64,000 nucleotides of DNA, taken from the NCBI RefSeq assembly GCF_000423125.1, contig NZ_AUHJ01000003.1, forward strand, positions 186,001-250,000. Direction: 5' to 3'. How positions within the stretch are numbered: the stretch's first letter is position 1; every line of letters begins with the position of its first letter. Made by a program: the position numbers and the translations under genes. Below are positions 43,441-52,489 of the stretch, one piece after another. The notes below the pieces were generated by a model. That model was not told the DNA's origin. It saw only the letters and a program-made list of their open reading frames with translations, and did no database searches. Origin of the DNA: Haliea salexigens DSM 19537 (lineage in GTDB: Bacteria; Pseudomonadota; Gammaproteobacteria; Pseudomonadales; Halieaceae).

Positions 43441-44790
43441 TCAGCCGGCAACGCCTCGCACAAAAATGACCACCAGCGCAGGTGGCACCACAAAACGGAT
43501 CATGAAGCGCCAGAGCCCATAGCTGGCGCCGCTCATGCTCCAGAGTTCGTCGCGACTGGCCCGCGCGGTCGTGATCCAACCTGCAAACACCGCGATCATG
43601 AGGCCACCCAGGGGCAACAGGATCTGGTTGGAAAAGTAATCCATGGTGTCGTTGAAATTCCGCCCACCGAGGTTGAAGTCGACCCACACGTTGTAGGACA
43701 GAATGCTCAGCACGCTGAATACGGCAACCGACGCGATCACCAACAGGGCACTGCGGTGCCGCGGCATACCGTAGCGCTCTTCTATCCAGGCATTCACACA
43801 CTCCACCAGCCCGACCATGGAGGTAATACCGGCCACCGAGAGCATGGTGAAAAAGAGTACGCTGAACACATGTCCGCCGGGCATCTGGGCAAAGGCCACC
43901 GGCAGGGTTTGAAAAATGAGGCCCGCACCGGCCGCCGGGTCCAGCCCGTAATTGAACACAGCCGGGAAAATCACCAGGCCTGCCAGCAGGGCCACCACAG
44001 TGTCCGCCACCACAATAATCAAAGCAGACTGGCCGATGGAGATGGATCTGGGCAGGTAGGACCCGTAGATCATCATGCCACCCATGGCCACACCAATGGA
44101 GAAGAAAGCCTGACCAATCGCGGCCAGCACTGCGTCGGGACCGATCTTGCTGAAATCCGGAGTAAACAGCCACTCAATCGCAGCGTGGAAGCCCCCCGCA
44201 AAATAGTTGTAGCCCGCAAGGCCCACCAGGAGCAGGAACATCAATGGCATCATCACGACCACGGCGCGCTCGATACCATCCTTGACGCCGGCATAGATAA
44301 TCAACCCGGTGATACCCAGGCCGACCAGGGTCCAGAACAGCATACCCAACGTATCGCCCTGAACCGCGGTAAACTGCGCGGCGGCGTTCACGGCATCGAC
44401 ATCGGTAAACCCGGTCGTCACTGCCTTGAACAGGTACCAGAGCACCCAGCCCACGATCACTGCGTAGACGATCTCGATAGTGTAGGCCGCCAGCAGCCCC
44501 ATGCCACCGACCCACTGCCACTGGCGACTGCGACCACTCTCTGTGGCCACGACGGCCATGGCTTCGGGCGGGCTTGCCTGGCCGCGACGTCCCACCATAA
44601 GCTCGGCAATCAGGATGGGCATACCAATACAGAAGGCGCACACCAGATAAACAATGACAAAGGCAGCGCCGCCATTTTCCCCCGTGATGTAGGGAAACCG
44701 CCAGATGTTCCCCAGGCCCACCGCAAACCCGACGGCCGCCATGAGGAACGCAAACCGCGAAGACCAGTGATCCGCTGCCGCTACTGCCAT
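43441..44790 (-). CDS. Sodium-dependent transporter of the NSS (SNF) family
   Basis: LeuT-like symporter, 449 aa, twelve-helix class. WSSRFAFLMAAVGFAVGLGN contains the first sodium site and helix 1, and WRFPYITGENGGAAFVIVYL follows. Later motifs are LAAIGQAFFSIGVAMGGMMIYGSYL and SVAGITSMVGLVECVNAW. Substrates of the bacterial family are amino acids or related amines; the exact substrate cannot be told. It is followed 50 bp later by the AGCS gene and preceded by the aminopeptidase gene with a 60-bp gap. Confidence 0.93.
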   Translation of the reverse strand: MAVAAADHWSSRFAFLMAAVGFAVGLGNIWRFPYITGENGGAAFVIVYLVCAFCIGMPILIAELMVGRRGQASPPEAMAVVATESGRSRQWQWVGGMGLLAAYTIEIVYAVIVGWVLWYLFKAVTTGFTDVDAVNAAAQFTAVQGDTLGMLFWTLVGLGITGLIIYAGVKDGIERAVVVMMPLMFLLLVGLAGYNYFAGGFHAAIEWLFTPDFSKIGPDAVLAAIGQAFFSIGVAMGGMMIYGSYLPRSISIGQSALIIVVADTVVALLAGLVIFPAVFNYGLDPAAGAGLIFQTLPVAFAQMPGGHVFSVLFFTMLSVAGITSMVGLVECVNAWIEERYGMPRHRSALLVIASVAVFSVLSILSYNVWVDFNLGGRNFNDTMDYFSNQILLPLGGLMIAVFAGWITTARASRDELWSMSGASYGLWRFMIRFVVPPALVVIFVRGVAG

Positions 44791-44850
44791 GGTGCTCTAC
44801 TCTCCGGGTTATGGTTATTCTGCGCAGTGTACACAAAAGCCCTCAAGGCA

Positions 44851-46635
44851 TCAGCTGGCAATCAATGGCGCGCAGGCCTGCTCCAGCCATTGCCGGTCAA
44901 GCTCGTCCAGCAGGGGCGCCACCGTATCTTCCACGCGCCGGTGATAGGCATCGATCCAGGCCTGTTCAGCAGGCGATAGCAGGCCCACTTCTATCAGGCG
45001 CCGGTCAAAAGGTACCAGTGTCAACACGTCAAAGCCGTACATCGGCGTTTCCAGCTCGCCGTTCAATGCCTGCACCACCACCAGGTTTTCACAGCGAATA
45101 CCGAACTCGCCGTCGCGATAGTAGCCCGGTTCGTTGCTGAGGATCATGCCCGGCTCAAGCGTTGCTGCGCTCCACGCCCGGCTGATCCGCTGCGGCCCTT
45201 CATGCACGCTGAGAAACGCCCCGACACCGTGACCGGTTCCGTGGTCGTAATCGAAGCCTTCGCGCCAGAGCGGCTGGCGTGCCAGCACGTCGAGGTGCGT
45301 ACCGGTGGTACCGCGGGGGAAGTGTGCCTGGTCGAGTGCAATGTGGCCCTGCAATACCAGTGTGAAGAGCTTGCGCACCCCCGCCGCCGGCGTGCCAATG
45401 GCCACCGTGCGGGTGATGTCGGTTGTGCCGTCAGTATACTGACCCCCGGAGTCCACCAGATACACAGAGTCGGGCGGCAACCGGGCAGGCGTGGCGTTGC
45501 GATGATTGTAGTGGCACATGGCGGCGTTGCCCCCGGCCGCCGAGATGGTCTCGAACGAAGGCCCCTGGAAGTGCTCGCCCTCCTCACGGAAGGCGAGCAG
45601 CTGATCGGCGAGTCCCGCCTCGTCGTGATACTCGCCATGCTGCAGCTGCGCATCCAGCCAGGCGAGGAAACGGACCACGGCAACGGCGTCGCGCACGTGC
45701 GCCGCGCGAGCGCCCGCAATCTCCACCGCGTTCTTGCAGGCTTTGGGCAGCAGCACCGGGTCGGGCGCGGCGATCAGGGTTGCACAGCCCTCTTCCAGAA
45801 GTTGTTGCGACCAGGCATTGGCCGTGTGGGGATCCGCCACCACACGCTGGCCAGCCTGGCCGGCGAGAAGTGTCGCGGCCTCCTGTGGTGCGTGCAGACG
45901 CACGTCCGCTCCGCAGTGCGCCTGCCAGCCCGGGGGCATACGCTGTGGGTCCACGATAAGGTCCACCGAGGCGTCACGCCAAATCAGCGCCATCGCCTGC
46001 AATACCGGCAGGCAGGGCACATCCAGACCGCGCACATTCAGCAACCAGGATACGGAGTCCGGCGCGAATACCAGTGCGGCATCGGCGCGGTGGCCTTCCA
46101 GGCTTGCCGCGATGCGCGCGCGCTTGCTGGCGCTGGACTCACCGCTGAACGAGTCATCCAGCAACAGCGCCGGACGCACGTCTGGCGCGGGACGATCGTG
46201 CCAGCAACGGTCGACCAGGTTGTCCGCATCCGCACACAACACCACACCCGAGGCCTGCAATGTGTCCTCGGCGTCGCGGTACCACTGCAGGCTGTGCAGC
46301 CGTGGGTCTACCGCAACCCGCGCTCCGGAGCGCAATGCCGCGGCCAGCCAGCTGGCCGGGGGCGTGTTGATCAGGTGTTGATAACTGAAATGGGCCGCAT
46401 CCACCTGTTGTCGGACCTGCACGGTGTAGCGCCCGTCGACAAAAATCGCCGCACTGTCGCGCAGCACCACAACCACGCCCGCCGAGCCGGTAAATCCGGA
46501 CACCCAGAGCAGGCGTTCATTGTGTAGCGGAATATATTCGCCGAGGTGTTCATCGGCACGGGGGATGACCAGGGCATCGTAACCCCGCTCTTCCATCAGT
46601 TTGCGCAGGGCTTGCAGCCGGGTTGCAGTCGTCAT
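44851..46635 (-). CDS. Xaa-Pro aminopeptidase, long M24B form
   Basis: Aminopeptidase P-type enzyme of 594 aa removing N-terminal residues before proline. Two N-terminal creatinase-like domains (to about 305) precede the pita-bread domain. Metal ligands sit in LVDSGGQYTDGTTDITRT (two Asp), HGTGHGVGAFLSVHEGP (His), and SNEPGYYRDGEFGIRCEN (two Glu). The long three-domain form is shared with eukaryotic cytosolic APP. The ATG at 46635 is chosen; a TTG at 46665 adjoining the rubredoxin stop is an alternative. With the downstream amino-acid symporters it suggests peptide use. Confidence 0.92.
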   Translation of the reverse strand: MTTATRLQALRKLMEERGYDALVIPRADEHLGEYIPLHNERLLWVSGFTGSAGVVVVLRDSAAIFVDGRYTVQVRQQVDAAHFSYQHLINTPPASWLAAALRSGARVAVDPRLHSLQWYRDAEDTLQASGVVLCADADNLVDRCWHDRPAPDVRPALLLDDSFSGESSASKRARIAASLEGHRADAALVFAPDSVSWLLNVRGLDVPCLPVLQAMALIWRDASVDLIVDPQRMPPGWQAHCGADVRLHAPQEAATLLAGQAGQRVVADPHTANAWSQQLLEEGCATLIAAPDPVLLPKACKNAVEIAGARAAHVRDAVAVVRFLAWLDAQLQHGEYHDEAGLADQLLAFREEGEHFQGPSFETISAAGGNAAMCHYNHRNATPARLPPDSVYLVDSGGQYTDGTTDITRTVAIGTPAAGVRKLFTLVLQGHIALDQAHFPRGTTGTHLDVLARQPLWREGFDYDHGTGHGVGAFLSVHEGPQRISRAWSAATLEPGMILSNEPGYYRDGEFGIRCENLVVVQALNGELETPMYGFDVLTLVPFDRRLIEVGLLSPAEQAWIDAYHRRVEDTVAPLLDELDRQWLEQACAPLIAS

Positions 46636-46661
46636 CAGGGATTTCCAGAATGTGGTTAGGC

Positions 46662-46841
46662 TCAACCTTCCATAAGGTCAAAATCGGCCTTGGAGATACC
46701 GCAGTCGGGGCACTCCCAGTCATCAGGCAGATCTTCCCAGAGAGTACCGGGCGCAATGCCGTCCTCCGGAATACCCAGGGCTTCATCGTAGATAAAACCG
46801 CAAATGACACACTCGTACTTGCGCTGGCCGGGCTTGCTCAT
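46662..46841 (-). CDS. rubA: Rubredoxin
   Basis: Small one-iron electron carrier of 59 aa. The two CxxCG knuckles are [15 protein letters not shown] and [13 protein letters not shown], with LPDDWECP typical of rubredoxins that donate electrons to alkane hydroxylase or oxidative-stress enzymes. The ATG at 46841 has an AGGA upstream. It stands between gspN and the aminopeptidase gene, and no rubredoxin reductase or hydroxylase is adjacent, so its partner cannot be named. Confidence 0.95.
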   Translation of the reverse strand: MSKPGQRKYECVICGFIYDEALGIPEDGIAPGTLWEDLPDDWECPDCGISKADFDLMEG

Positions 46842-46878
46842 AACACGTGATCCTGTAGGTGGTTCGAAGTCAGTGACC

Positions 46879-47634
46879 CTACTGCGGGAGAGAGCCATCG
46901 AGGCGTAAATCGTAGCCCGCCGCCACTGGCCGCGCCAGCAGGGCGAGCGCTTCCTGTAACAGAGGATCCCAGGCTTCGTCATGGGTCAGTAAAATGGCGA
47001 TGCTATAGTCGCGCTGTCGCAACTGCAACTCTCCCTCGGCACGCAGGGGGCCGGCGAGCGTGACGATGGTGCCGGCCAGCACCCCGGGGGCGGTATCCTG
47101 TATATCCGCGGCGTAGCTGCCCAGCGGCAGCAGACCCTGAGGTGAATCCCAGGCCGCCTGCTGCCAGGTCAGCCGCGCGGTCGCCTGCAACGGCAAACCG
47201 TCGCGCAGTTGCAGCCTCTCGGCCTGGGCTGTCATTCGCCCACTGAGGGCTATCGGTGCCAGGTGTCGCAACAGCGCTGCATCAAATCGCGCCTCGACAT
47301 CGGACAGGATGACCTCGCGTTCGCCTCGCCAGGTGATAACAGCCGCCAGTTCCTGGTCACTCCAGCGGGAGTGTATACGCAGTGTCGGGGCCGCCACGAG
47401 CAACGACAGTGGACGCAAGGACCAGGTCACCTCGCCCAGATGCAGAATGCCGGCATCCGTGGCCACCCGCACGCGGCTGGCGCGGCCACTCCACACCGTA
47501 CCTGACAAGCCGTCAGCCGCGACCGGCGTACCGGCGAGAACACGATTCAGCACGTGCGCAGGCGCGCCCGCCAGCAGCAGGACAATCAACAACAGCAGGG
47601 CGGCGACCCCCGCGAGCAGCTGCGCGCGGCTCAT
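46879..47634 (-). CDS. gspN: Type II secretion protein N
   Basis: Accessory component of the type II secretion complex, 251 aa. The N-terminal membrane anchor is [18 protein letters not shown] (about 5-24); the rest is periplasmic and beta-rich. GspN occurs in some but not all systems and is thought to contact the secretin or inner platform. The start overlaps gspM by four bases and it ends the gsp operon, 37 bp before rubredoxin. Confidence 0.85.
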   Translation of the reverse strand: MSRAQLLAGVAALLLLIVLLLAGAPAHVLNRVLAGTPVAADGLSGTVWSGRASRVRVATDAGILHLGEVTWSLRPLSLLVAAPTLRIHSRWSDQELAAVITWRGEREVILSDVEARFDAALLRHLAPIALSGRMTAQAERLQLRDGLPLQATARLTWQQAAWDSPQGLLPLGSYAADIQDTAPGVLAGTIVTLAGPLRAEGELQLRQRDYSIAILLTHDEAWDPLLQEALALLARPVAAGYDLRLDGSLPQ

Positions 47635-48104
47635 GGCTGACCGATCCGCACCGTCGCGTTGACCAGTCCCGCGCTGCCCGCCTGCGTGATCGCGACTTCT
47701 GCGAACACCAGGCCCTCCCGCATTTCGAGCTGATGCAGCCAGGCCGCAAGATCGGCAAAACGGGCGTTTTCCAGGCGCACCTGCAGGTCGCCCCGCGCAC
47801 CCGGTTGCAACCTGCTCACTGACAGGCCGTAACGGGCGGTGCTTTGATTGACCACCGCGGCGAGATTGCTGCCCGAGCGCGCCGGCGTACTACCCTCCCG
47901 CGCCTGCAACACCAGCGCTGACAGCGCATCCACACGCACCAGTGTTTCCGCTGTCGCGCTGTTCTGCTCCACCATGCGATCGCGCTTGGCAGCCACCGGC
48001 GACCACAAGGCTACCCAAAGCAACCACACCACCACAGCCACCGCCAGCACCAGCACACTGGACTGCTCCCGCACCGTGAGGCGCACCCACCAGGCTTTCA
48101 TCAC
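47631..48104 (-). CDS. gspM: Type II secretion protein M
   Basis: Bitopic inner-membrane protein of 157 aa. Residues 1-15 are cytoplasmic, SVLVLAVAVVVWLLWVALW (15-34) crosses the membrane, and a ferredoxin-like periplasmic domain covers about 75-155, with a coiled linker between. GspM stabilises GspL and the pseudopilus platform. It overlaps gspL and gspN by four bases each. The lysine/arginine cluster after the helix (AAKRDRM) is as expected. Confidence 0.87.
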   Translation of the reverse strand: MMKAWWVRLTVREQSSVLVLAVAVVVWLLWVALWSPVAAKRDRMVEQNSATAETLVRVDALSALVLQAREGSTPARSGSNLAAVVNQSTARYGLSVSRLQPGARGDLQVRLENARFADLAAWLHQLEMREGLVFAEVAITQAGSAGLVNATVRIGQP

Positions 48105-49294
48105 GCGCCCCTCACCCGGATGCGGGCTCGCACCCCGTCACCTTGCGCACTGCTGCTCTCCATTTCAGCCGCCAGACCCGCATCCGTAAGCCCCGCGCGC
48201 AGCTGTTCAACCGCGGAGAAATCGCTGGCAACGATATTGAGGCGCATCTCGCCACCCCGCTGGTTGTAGTTCAGGCTGAGTACCCGCGTGGCCGGGCGCT
48301 CGGCAATCACGCGACCGGCGCGCTCCAGCAATGGCACAAAACTGCCTGCACCGGGCCCACCCCGCAGGCTGTCCAGCTGCCGTTGCAGCTGTCGCTCCGC
48401 GTCCACCAGCGCACCCTGCGGCACGGCCTGGCGGTAACTCGTCTCCAGCGCACCGCGCAATGCCAGATTCTCGCTTGCCAGGGCGCGGTAGTCCGCCCAT
48501 GTCGCCGCCAGTTGCAAGACAAACGCGCCGAGCAGGAAACCGGCGGCGACTCGCCAGTAGTTCCACCATTGCACCAGCGGCAGACGCGACGCATAGGCGC
48601 CCTGCCGGAGGCTCAATGCCGCTTCATCGGCAGACAAGAGCAGCGCGCTGCACAGATTGCCCTGACGCCACTGCACGCGCTCACGCAGCAACGCTGGCAG
48701 CAAATCGAGTGCGGCCGCATGGTCAGCCGCATAGAAAATGATAGTCTCGGGCAGCTCTGCTTCGGCCGCAGCCGCGAGCACGACGGGCAACAGTTCGCAC
48801 TCCACCGTGTAGCCTTCTGCCTCACCGCTGCGCACCAGTACCTGCTCGCCATCCATAACCAGGCACCATTCACCCGCGCGCCACGGGAGCAGCAGCGTTT
48901 CTGGCACCCACCGCGGCAAATCCGGCAGGTGCGCCAGACGCTGCGCCCAGTACGCCATCGCCCGGTGGCTGCACAGCGCCACCGCATAACGGGTTTTGTC
49001 CAGTGCCCGCGAGGCGAAATGCAGAGCGTCTACGTCTTCCGCAACCTGCTCCTCGAACATGAACGGCAATGCCCGCGCCAGATGCTTCTTCTCTGCCGCT
49101 GTTACCTCCAGCGATAGTAAGCGCACATCGGCACCCGGGGCTGCGAAGCATGCCTGCCAGCGCGAACTGCGCAGACTGGCGGCGAAGCTTGCTACCTCTT
49201 CGGCACTGCCCAGCGGCCGCGGCTGCTCACCCGCACCGGGCGGATACCAGACAAGCGCATCATCCATCAGGCGCACGATGGCTAGGTTCTGCAC
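48101..49294 (-). CDS. gspL: Type II secretion protein L
   Basis: Inner-membrane anchor for the secretion ATPase GspE, 397 aa. An actin-like cytoplasmic domain (to about 240) is followed by a membrane helix (VAAGFLLGAFVLQLAATWA), a coiled linker and a ferredoxin-like periplasmic domain. The frame opens earlier, but the GTG at 49294 with GGAG upstream begins the family-like QNLAIVRLMDDAL; I choose it. It follows gspK after 43 bp and overlaps gspM. Confidence 0.88.
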   Translation of the reverse strand: MQNLAIVRLMDDALVWYPPGAGEQPRPLGSAEEVASFAASLRSSRWQACFAAPGADVRLLSLEVTAAEKKHLARALPFMFEEQVAEDVDALHFASRALDKTRYAVALCSHRAMAYWAQRLAHLPDLPRWVPETLLLPWRAGEWCLVMDGEQVLVRSGEAEGYTVECELLPVVLAAAAEAELPETIIFYAADHAAALDLLPALLRERVQWRQGNLCSALLLSADEAALSLRQGAYASRLPLVQWWNYWRVAAGFLLGAFVLQLAATWADYRALASENLALRGALETSYRQAVPQGALVDAERQLQRQLDSLRGGPGAGSFVPLLERAGRVIAERPATRVLSLNYNQRGGEMRLNIVASDFSAVEQLRAGLTDAGLAAEMESSSAQGDGVRARIRVRGA

Positions 49295-49337
49295 AGAGTT
49301 TTCTCCGTTGTCATCAATCCGGGGAATGGGGAGCGGG

Positions 49338-50369
49338 TCACAGGCTGCCCATCGCTCGCACGATTGGCCGCACCTCGCGCTTGTCGCGCTGCAGGACACT
49401 GTACAAGCGCATCTTGCGCTCGGCAACTTCCACCTCCGCAGACAGCAGGAACCAGGAGGAGCTTTCCCCCAACAGGCTACCCGCGTCGGTCATGGTCTTC
49501 TCGCCGAAAACGGAATTGGCGAGGAAAGTCTCAAGGTCGGCAAACCCGCCTTCCTCCTGCTGCGTCTGCCAAAGTGCTTCGCCCTGGGCTTCGCTGAGGG
49601 GGACAAGCTCGCCGTCACCGTTGATCGCGCGCAGCAAGGGCAGCGATGCCGTGTGAATATTAAGCGGTGCCGGTGTGCGCGGCCAGACCGTGACCCACGG
49701 CGCCAGTGCAACATACAGTTGCGGTGTCATGTTGGCGACCGCACGCAGTTCGCTGACGCTCGCCATGGGGTGGTTGGCCGCGCGGTAGGCGGGCGTCTGC
49801 CCGGTGTAAACATCATCCTCCGCGCCGAAGGCAAGGGGAATGCTGTCCTCGTCAAGCCAGTCGCCGATAGCACGCGTGACCGCCACCGCCTCGGCCTGCC
49901 CAAGCGCAGCTTCCGGCAGTGCCTGCAGCAGGCGGATGAAAAAGGCCTCGGCGGGAGTGAAGCGCTCGCCCGCCTCTCCCGGCTCAATGGGCGCCAGCGC
50001 ATTGAGGTTGAAGCGCCCCTGCAGGTCCTGCAGCGACCCGACAAGCCAACCGCCCTCGTCCAGTGGATACGGGGTCGCCTGCTGCGCCCAGATTTCATTC
50101 CTGTCATCGCGCGGCTGCGCACGGGACTGGTCGGCGTCGTGATCCATCACCAGGGCCACCGCGGCAAGCTCCTCTGCTCCGCGCAGGTACGCGTATCCCT
50201 GATCCTGTAAAAACAGGTTCGCGCCCCGCTGCGCAAACAGGGCGAACTCACGCTGCATGGCGACCATAAGGGCAGCGCACAGCCCGAACACCAACAGGGC
50301 GACCACCAGCGCCACGCCGCGCTCCGCCAGCGCCGTCCCGGGGCTACAACGGCGGCGGTGGTAATTCAT
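49338..50369 (-). CDS. gspK: Type II secretion minor pseudopilin K
   Basis: Large minor pseudopilin that caps the pseudopilus tip, 343 aa. The prepilin-type lead ends in ERG before VALVVALLVFGLCAAL; position 5 of the mature protein is Val, not the usual Glu, which is normal for GspK. The large alpha/beta head follows, with the calcium-type loop region DWLDEDSIPLAFGAEDD and conserved VSELRAVANMTPQLY. The ATG at 50369 lies inside the end of gspJ (26-bp overlap). Confidence 0.9.
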   Translation of the reverse strand: MNYHRRRCSPGTALAERGVALVVALLVFGLCAALMVAMQREFALFAQRGANLFLQDQGYAYLRGAEELAAVALVMDHDADQSRAQPRDDRNEIWAQQATPYPLDEGGWLVGSLQDLQGRFNLNALAPIEPGEAGERFTPAEAFFIRLLQALPEAALGQAEAVAVTRAIGDWLDEDSIPLAFGAEDDVYTGQTPAYRAANHPMASVSELRAVANMTPQLYVALAPWVTVWPRTPAPLNIHTASLPLLRAINGDGELVPLSEAQGEALWQTQQEEGGFADLETFLANSVFGEKTMTDAGSLLGESSSWFLLSAEVEVAERKMRLYSVLQRDKREVRPIVRAMGSL

Positions 50370-50994
50370 ACAACATCCGCAGGTCGCCGAGATCATCCAG
50401 TTCCAGCGTCAGTTCCAGCGCCGCCGGGGGCGCCAGTGTAGCGTTCGGCTGACTGGTATCCACCACCCAGTTGTCAGGCCAGTTGCGCGTATCAACCTCA
50501 GTGCCCCGGGCGCCCGGCTGCAAGGCCGCCACCGAGGCCAGAAACGTGATCTGAACCCCTGTCACCCCCTCCAGCAAGCGCACCCGCTGCGGCTCGGTCG
50601 AACCCGCACGGTCCAGCACGGCATAGCTCTCGCGCCACAGGCTGTCTTCCTGCCACACATAGTTGACCCGCTGCAGCGTGCTGCGCGGCTGATCCGTCGG
50701 GTTATGCCAGCCGGTGCGGGTGAAGCTGAGCAGAAAGCGCGCTGCCGGACCACCCATCAGGGCCGGCTCCTGGTCACCGAACTCATCCCGGACGGGGCGG
50801 TCGACGAAATGTCGCAGGTCGCGCTGCAGTATCTGCAGGGCACGATTCAACTCCCACGTGCGCTCAGCAACCCCGCGGGTACTCTCGACGCCGTTGATAA
50901 CGGTAGACAGGCCGGTGTACGCCACCGCAGCCACGAAAGCCGTTATCGCCAATGCGATCAGCACTTCCACCAGGGTAAAGCCGCTAACTCGCAA
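50344..50994 (-). CDS. gspJ: Type II secretion minor pseudopilin J
   Basis: Minor pseudopilin of the tip complex, 216 aa. SGFTLVEVLIALAITAF is the class III signal and helix, with Gly at -1 and Glu5. The best start is a TTG at 50994, which puts only four residues before the cleavage Gly and overlaps gspI by 11 bp; the frame continues upstream but would be unlike the family. Conserved RDLRHFVDRPVRDEFGD follows. The TTG start is inferred. Confidence 0.88.
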   Translation of the reverse strand: MRVSGFTLVEVLIALAITAFVAAVAYTGLSTVINGVESTRGVAERTWELNRALQILQRDLRHFVDRPVRDEFGDQEPALMGGPAARFLLSFTRTGWHNPTDQPRSTLQRVNYVWQEDSLWRESYAVLDRAGSTEPQRVRLLEGVTGVQITFLASVAALQPGARGTEVDTRNWPDNWVVDTSQPNATLAPPAALELTLELDDLGDLRMLYELPPPPL

Positions 50995-51451
50995 AACGGA
51001 AACCCCCTGCCCGCTGCCGCGCCACGATGCCCTGCCGCTCGCCACCCGGCGCGGCGAGGAAAGCAACCAGGGAATAGAGCAGCGGCCCGCCATCCTCCTC
51101 CCCGGCACGCACAGTAATTTCCACCCGGTAGAAACCCTGCACCTGGGTGGGCGTGCTTTCCAGCCGCCAGTGCCAGGGGCGGCCGGCAAACTCCTCACTG
51201 CCGCTGTCGGAGCCCCGCAACAGCTCACCCCGTGCGGCGCTCAACAGGCGCAACTCCACCAGCTTGTTGTTGGCTACCAGCTGAGCCAGCGACTTGTCAC
51301 GCAAGTAGCCGGTGCCGTCCACCTGCTGATGCAGGGCGAACAACAACGCGGGCAGGGCCAGCGCCACGATCGCCAGTGCCACCATCACCTCCACCAGCGT
51401 GAAGCCACGCACGCTCCGGGCCCGGCAACTAGCGCGAGGGATACGCGTCAT
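50984..51451 (-). CDS. gspI: Type II secretion minor pseudopilin I
   Basis: Minor pseudopilin starting the tip assembly, 155 aa. RGFTLVEVMVALAIVALALP carries the Gly(-1)/Glu5 signature. The rest is the short GspI globular head ending in GGFRFAS. The ATG at 51451 overlaps the gspH end by 23 bp; a second ATG three codons upstream is possible. Neighbours are gspH and gspJ as in the standard order. Confidence 0.9.
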   Translation of the reverse strand: MTRIPRASCRARSVRGFTLVEVMVALAIVALALPALLFALHQQVDGTGYLRDKSLAQLVANNKLVELRLLSAARGELLRGSDSGSEEFAGRPWHWRLESTPTQVQGFYRVEITVRAGEEDGGPLLYSLVAFLAAPGGERQGIVARQRAGGFRFAS

Positions 51452-52031
51452 CGACCTCACCGCGGGGCAACATGGTCATACGCCCCAGCAAGTCCCACTC
51501 CAGCCGCCAGAGCACCTCCGCCGTGTCTCGAGCGCGCCACTCCAGCGCGCCCGGCGCCACTTCGCCACTGGCGTAGAACACCACCTGGGGTGCGGCGTCC
51601 TCGGCCAGCGGCGCAGCCAGCAAATCAGCAGTGGGGATATCATCCAGCAGCAACACCAGTTCGACCTCCGCAGGCAGCGTACGCGGCGCCAGCACCTCGC
51701 GCGCCAGCGCCGGTGACCGCCAGCCCTCGGCACGCCGCTCACGCCAGTCGTAGAGGTATTGAGTTTGCGCACCACGCGCATCCACCGCCAGCACCAGGCC
51801 CATGTCCCGCCCCGCCATCTGCGCCTCTTCCAGGGCGAACTCCGCGACATTGCGCAACTCACGCACCTGGGACTCAAGCACCTGTTGCTGTCCGCCATCA
51901 CCCACGTTGAGGGTGGCAAGCGACGTCATCAGCACAATCACAAACAGAACAACCAGCAGTTCAACCAGGCTGAAAGCGCGACACCGTGCGGCACACGGCC
52001 GTGACAACCACGCGCCCACCTGCCGCTGCAT
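51429..52031 (-). CDS. gspH: Type II secretion minor pseudopilin H
   Basis: Minor pseudopilin connecting the tip to the GspG shaft, 200 aa. The signal is CRAFSLVELLVVLFVIVLM, so the residue before the cleaved bond is Ala rather than Gly; Glu5 is kept. Prepilin peptidases usually need Gly(-1), but Ala is tolerated. The long 20-residue lead before it is unusual. Conserved FALEEAQMAGRD and WRSPALAREVL help the assignment. It starts 4 bp after gspG. Confidence 0.86.
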   Translation of the reverse strand: MQRQVGAWLSRPCAARCRAFSLVELLVVLFVIVLMTSLATLNVGDGGQQQVLESQVRELRNVAEFALEEAQMAGRDMGLVLAVDARGAQTQYLYDWRERRAEGWRSPALAREVLAPRTLPAEVELVLLLDDIPTADLLAAPLAEDAAPQVVFYASGEVAPGALEWRARDTAEVLWRLEWDLLGRMTMLPRGEVDDAYPSR

Positions 52032-52035
52032 GGAA

Positions 52036-52485
52036 TCAGTCCTGTTCCTTCCAGTTGCCGATATCGGCGTTCTGGCCTTCGCCTCCCGACAGGCCATCGG
52101 CGCCGAGGCTGTAAATATCCACTTCACCGTTTTCGCCCGGGCTCAGAAACAGGTAGGGGCGCCCCCAGGGATCCAGCGGCACTTCCGGCAGGTAACCACC
52201 GTCCTTGAAATTACGTGGCTGCGGATCGAGATTGCTCGCCTCGACCAGCGCATCGAGGCCCTGCTCGGTGGTTGGATAGACGTAGTTGTCGAGGCGATAG
52301 ATTTTCAGCGCGGTCTCGATCGCCTTGAAATCGGCGTGAACTTTCTGGATGCGCGCTTCATCCGCCCGGTTGAGCACCGTGGGTGCCACAACACTGATCA
52401 GCAGCCCCATGATCACCAGCACCACCAGAATTTCCACCAGCGAGAAACCGCTGTGCGCCCGCCTTGCTGTCGTCGGCAATTTCAT
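52036..52485 (-). CDS. gspG: Type II secretion major pseudopilin G
   Basis: Major pseudopilin forming the piston shaft, 149 aa. GFSLVEILVVLVIMGLLIS has Gly(-1), mature Phe1 and Glu5. The head has the conserved YRLDNYVYPTTEQGLDALVE and YLPEVPLDPWGRPY motifs, and a C-terminal calcium-site stretch DIYSLGADGLSGGEGQNADI. The ATG at 52485 is 4 bp after gspF. It is the clearest GspG landmark of the operon. Confidence 0.96.
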   Translation of the reverse strand: MKLPTTARRAHSGFSLVEILVVLVIMGLLISVVAPTVLNRADEARIQKVHADFKAIETALKIYRLDNYVYPTTEQGLDALVEASNLDPQPRNFKDGGYLPEVPLDPWGRPYLFLSPGENGEVDIYSLGADGLSGGEGQNADIGNWKEQD

Positions 52486-52489
52486 ATCA

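Noticed and set aside
43435-44979. 514-codon plus-strand frame opposite the NSS transporter
   Set aside because: Antisense to an intact LeuT-like gene; composition (His, Gln, Asp rich) is typical of a reverse-strand shadow.
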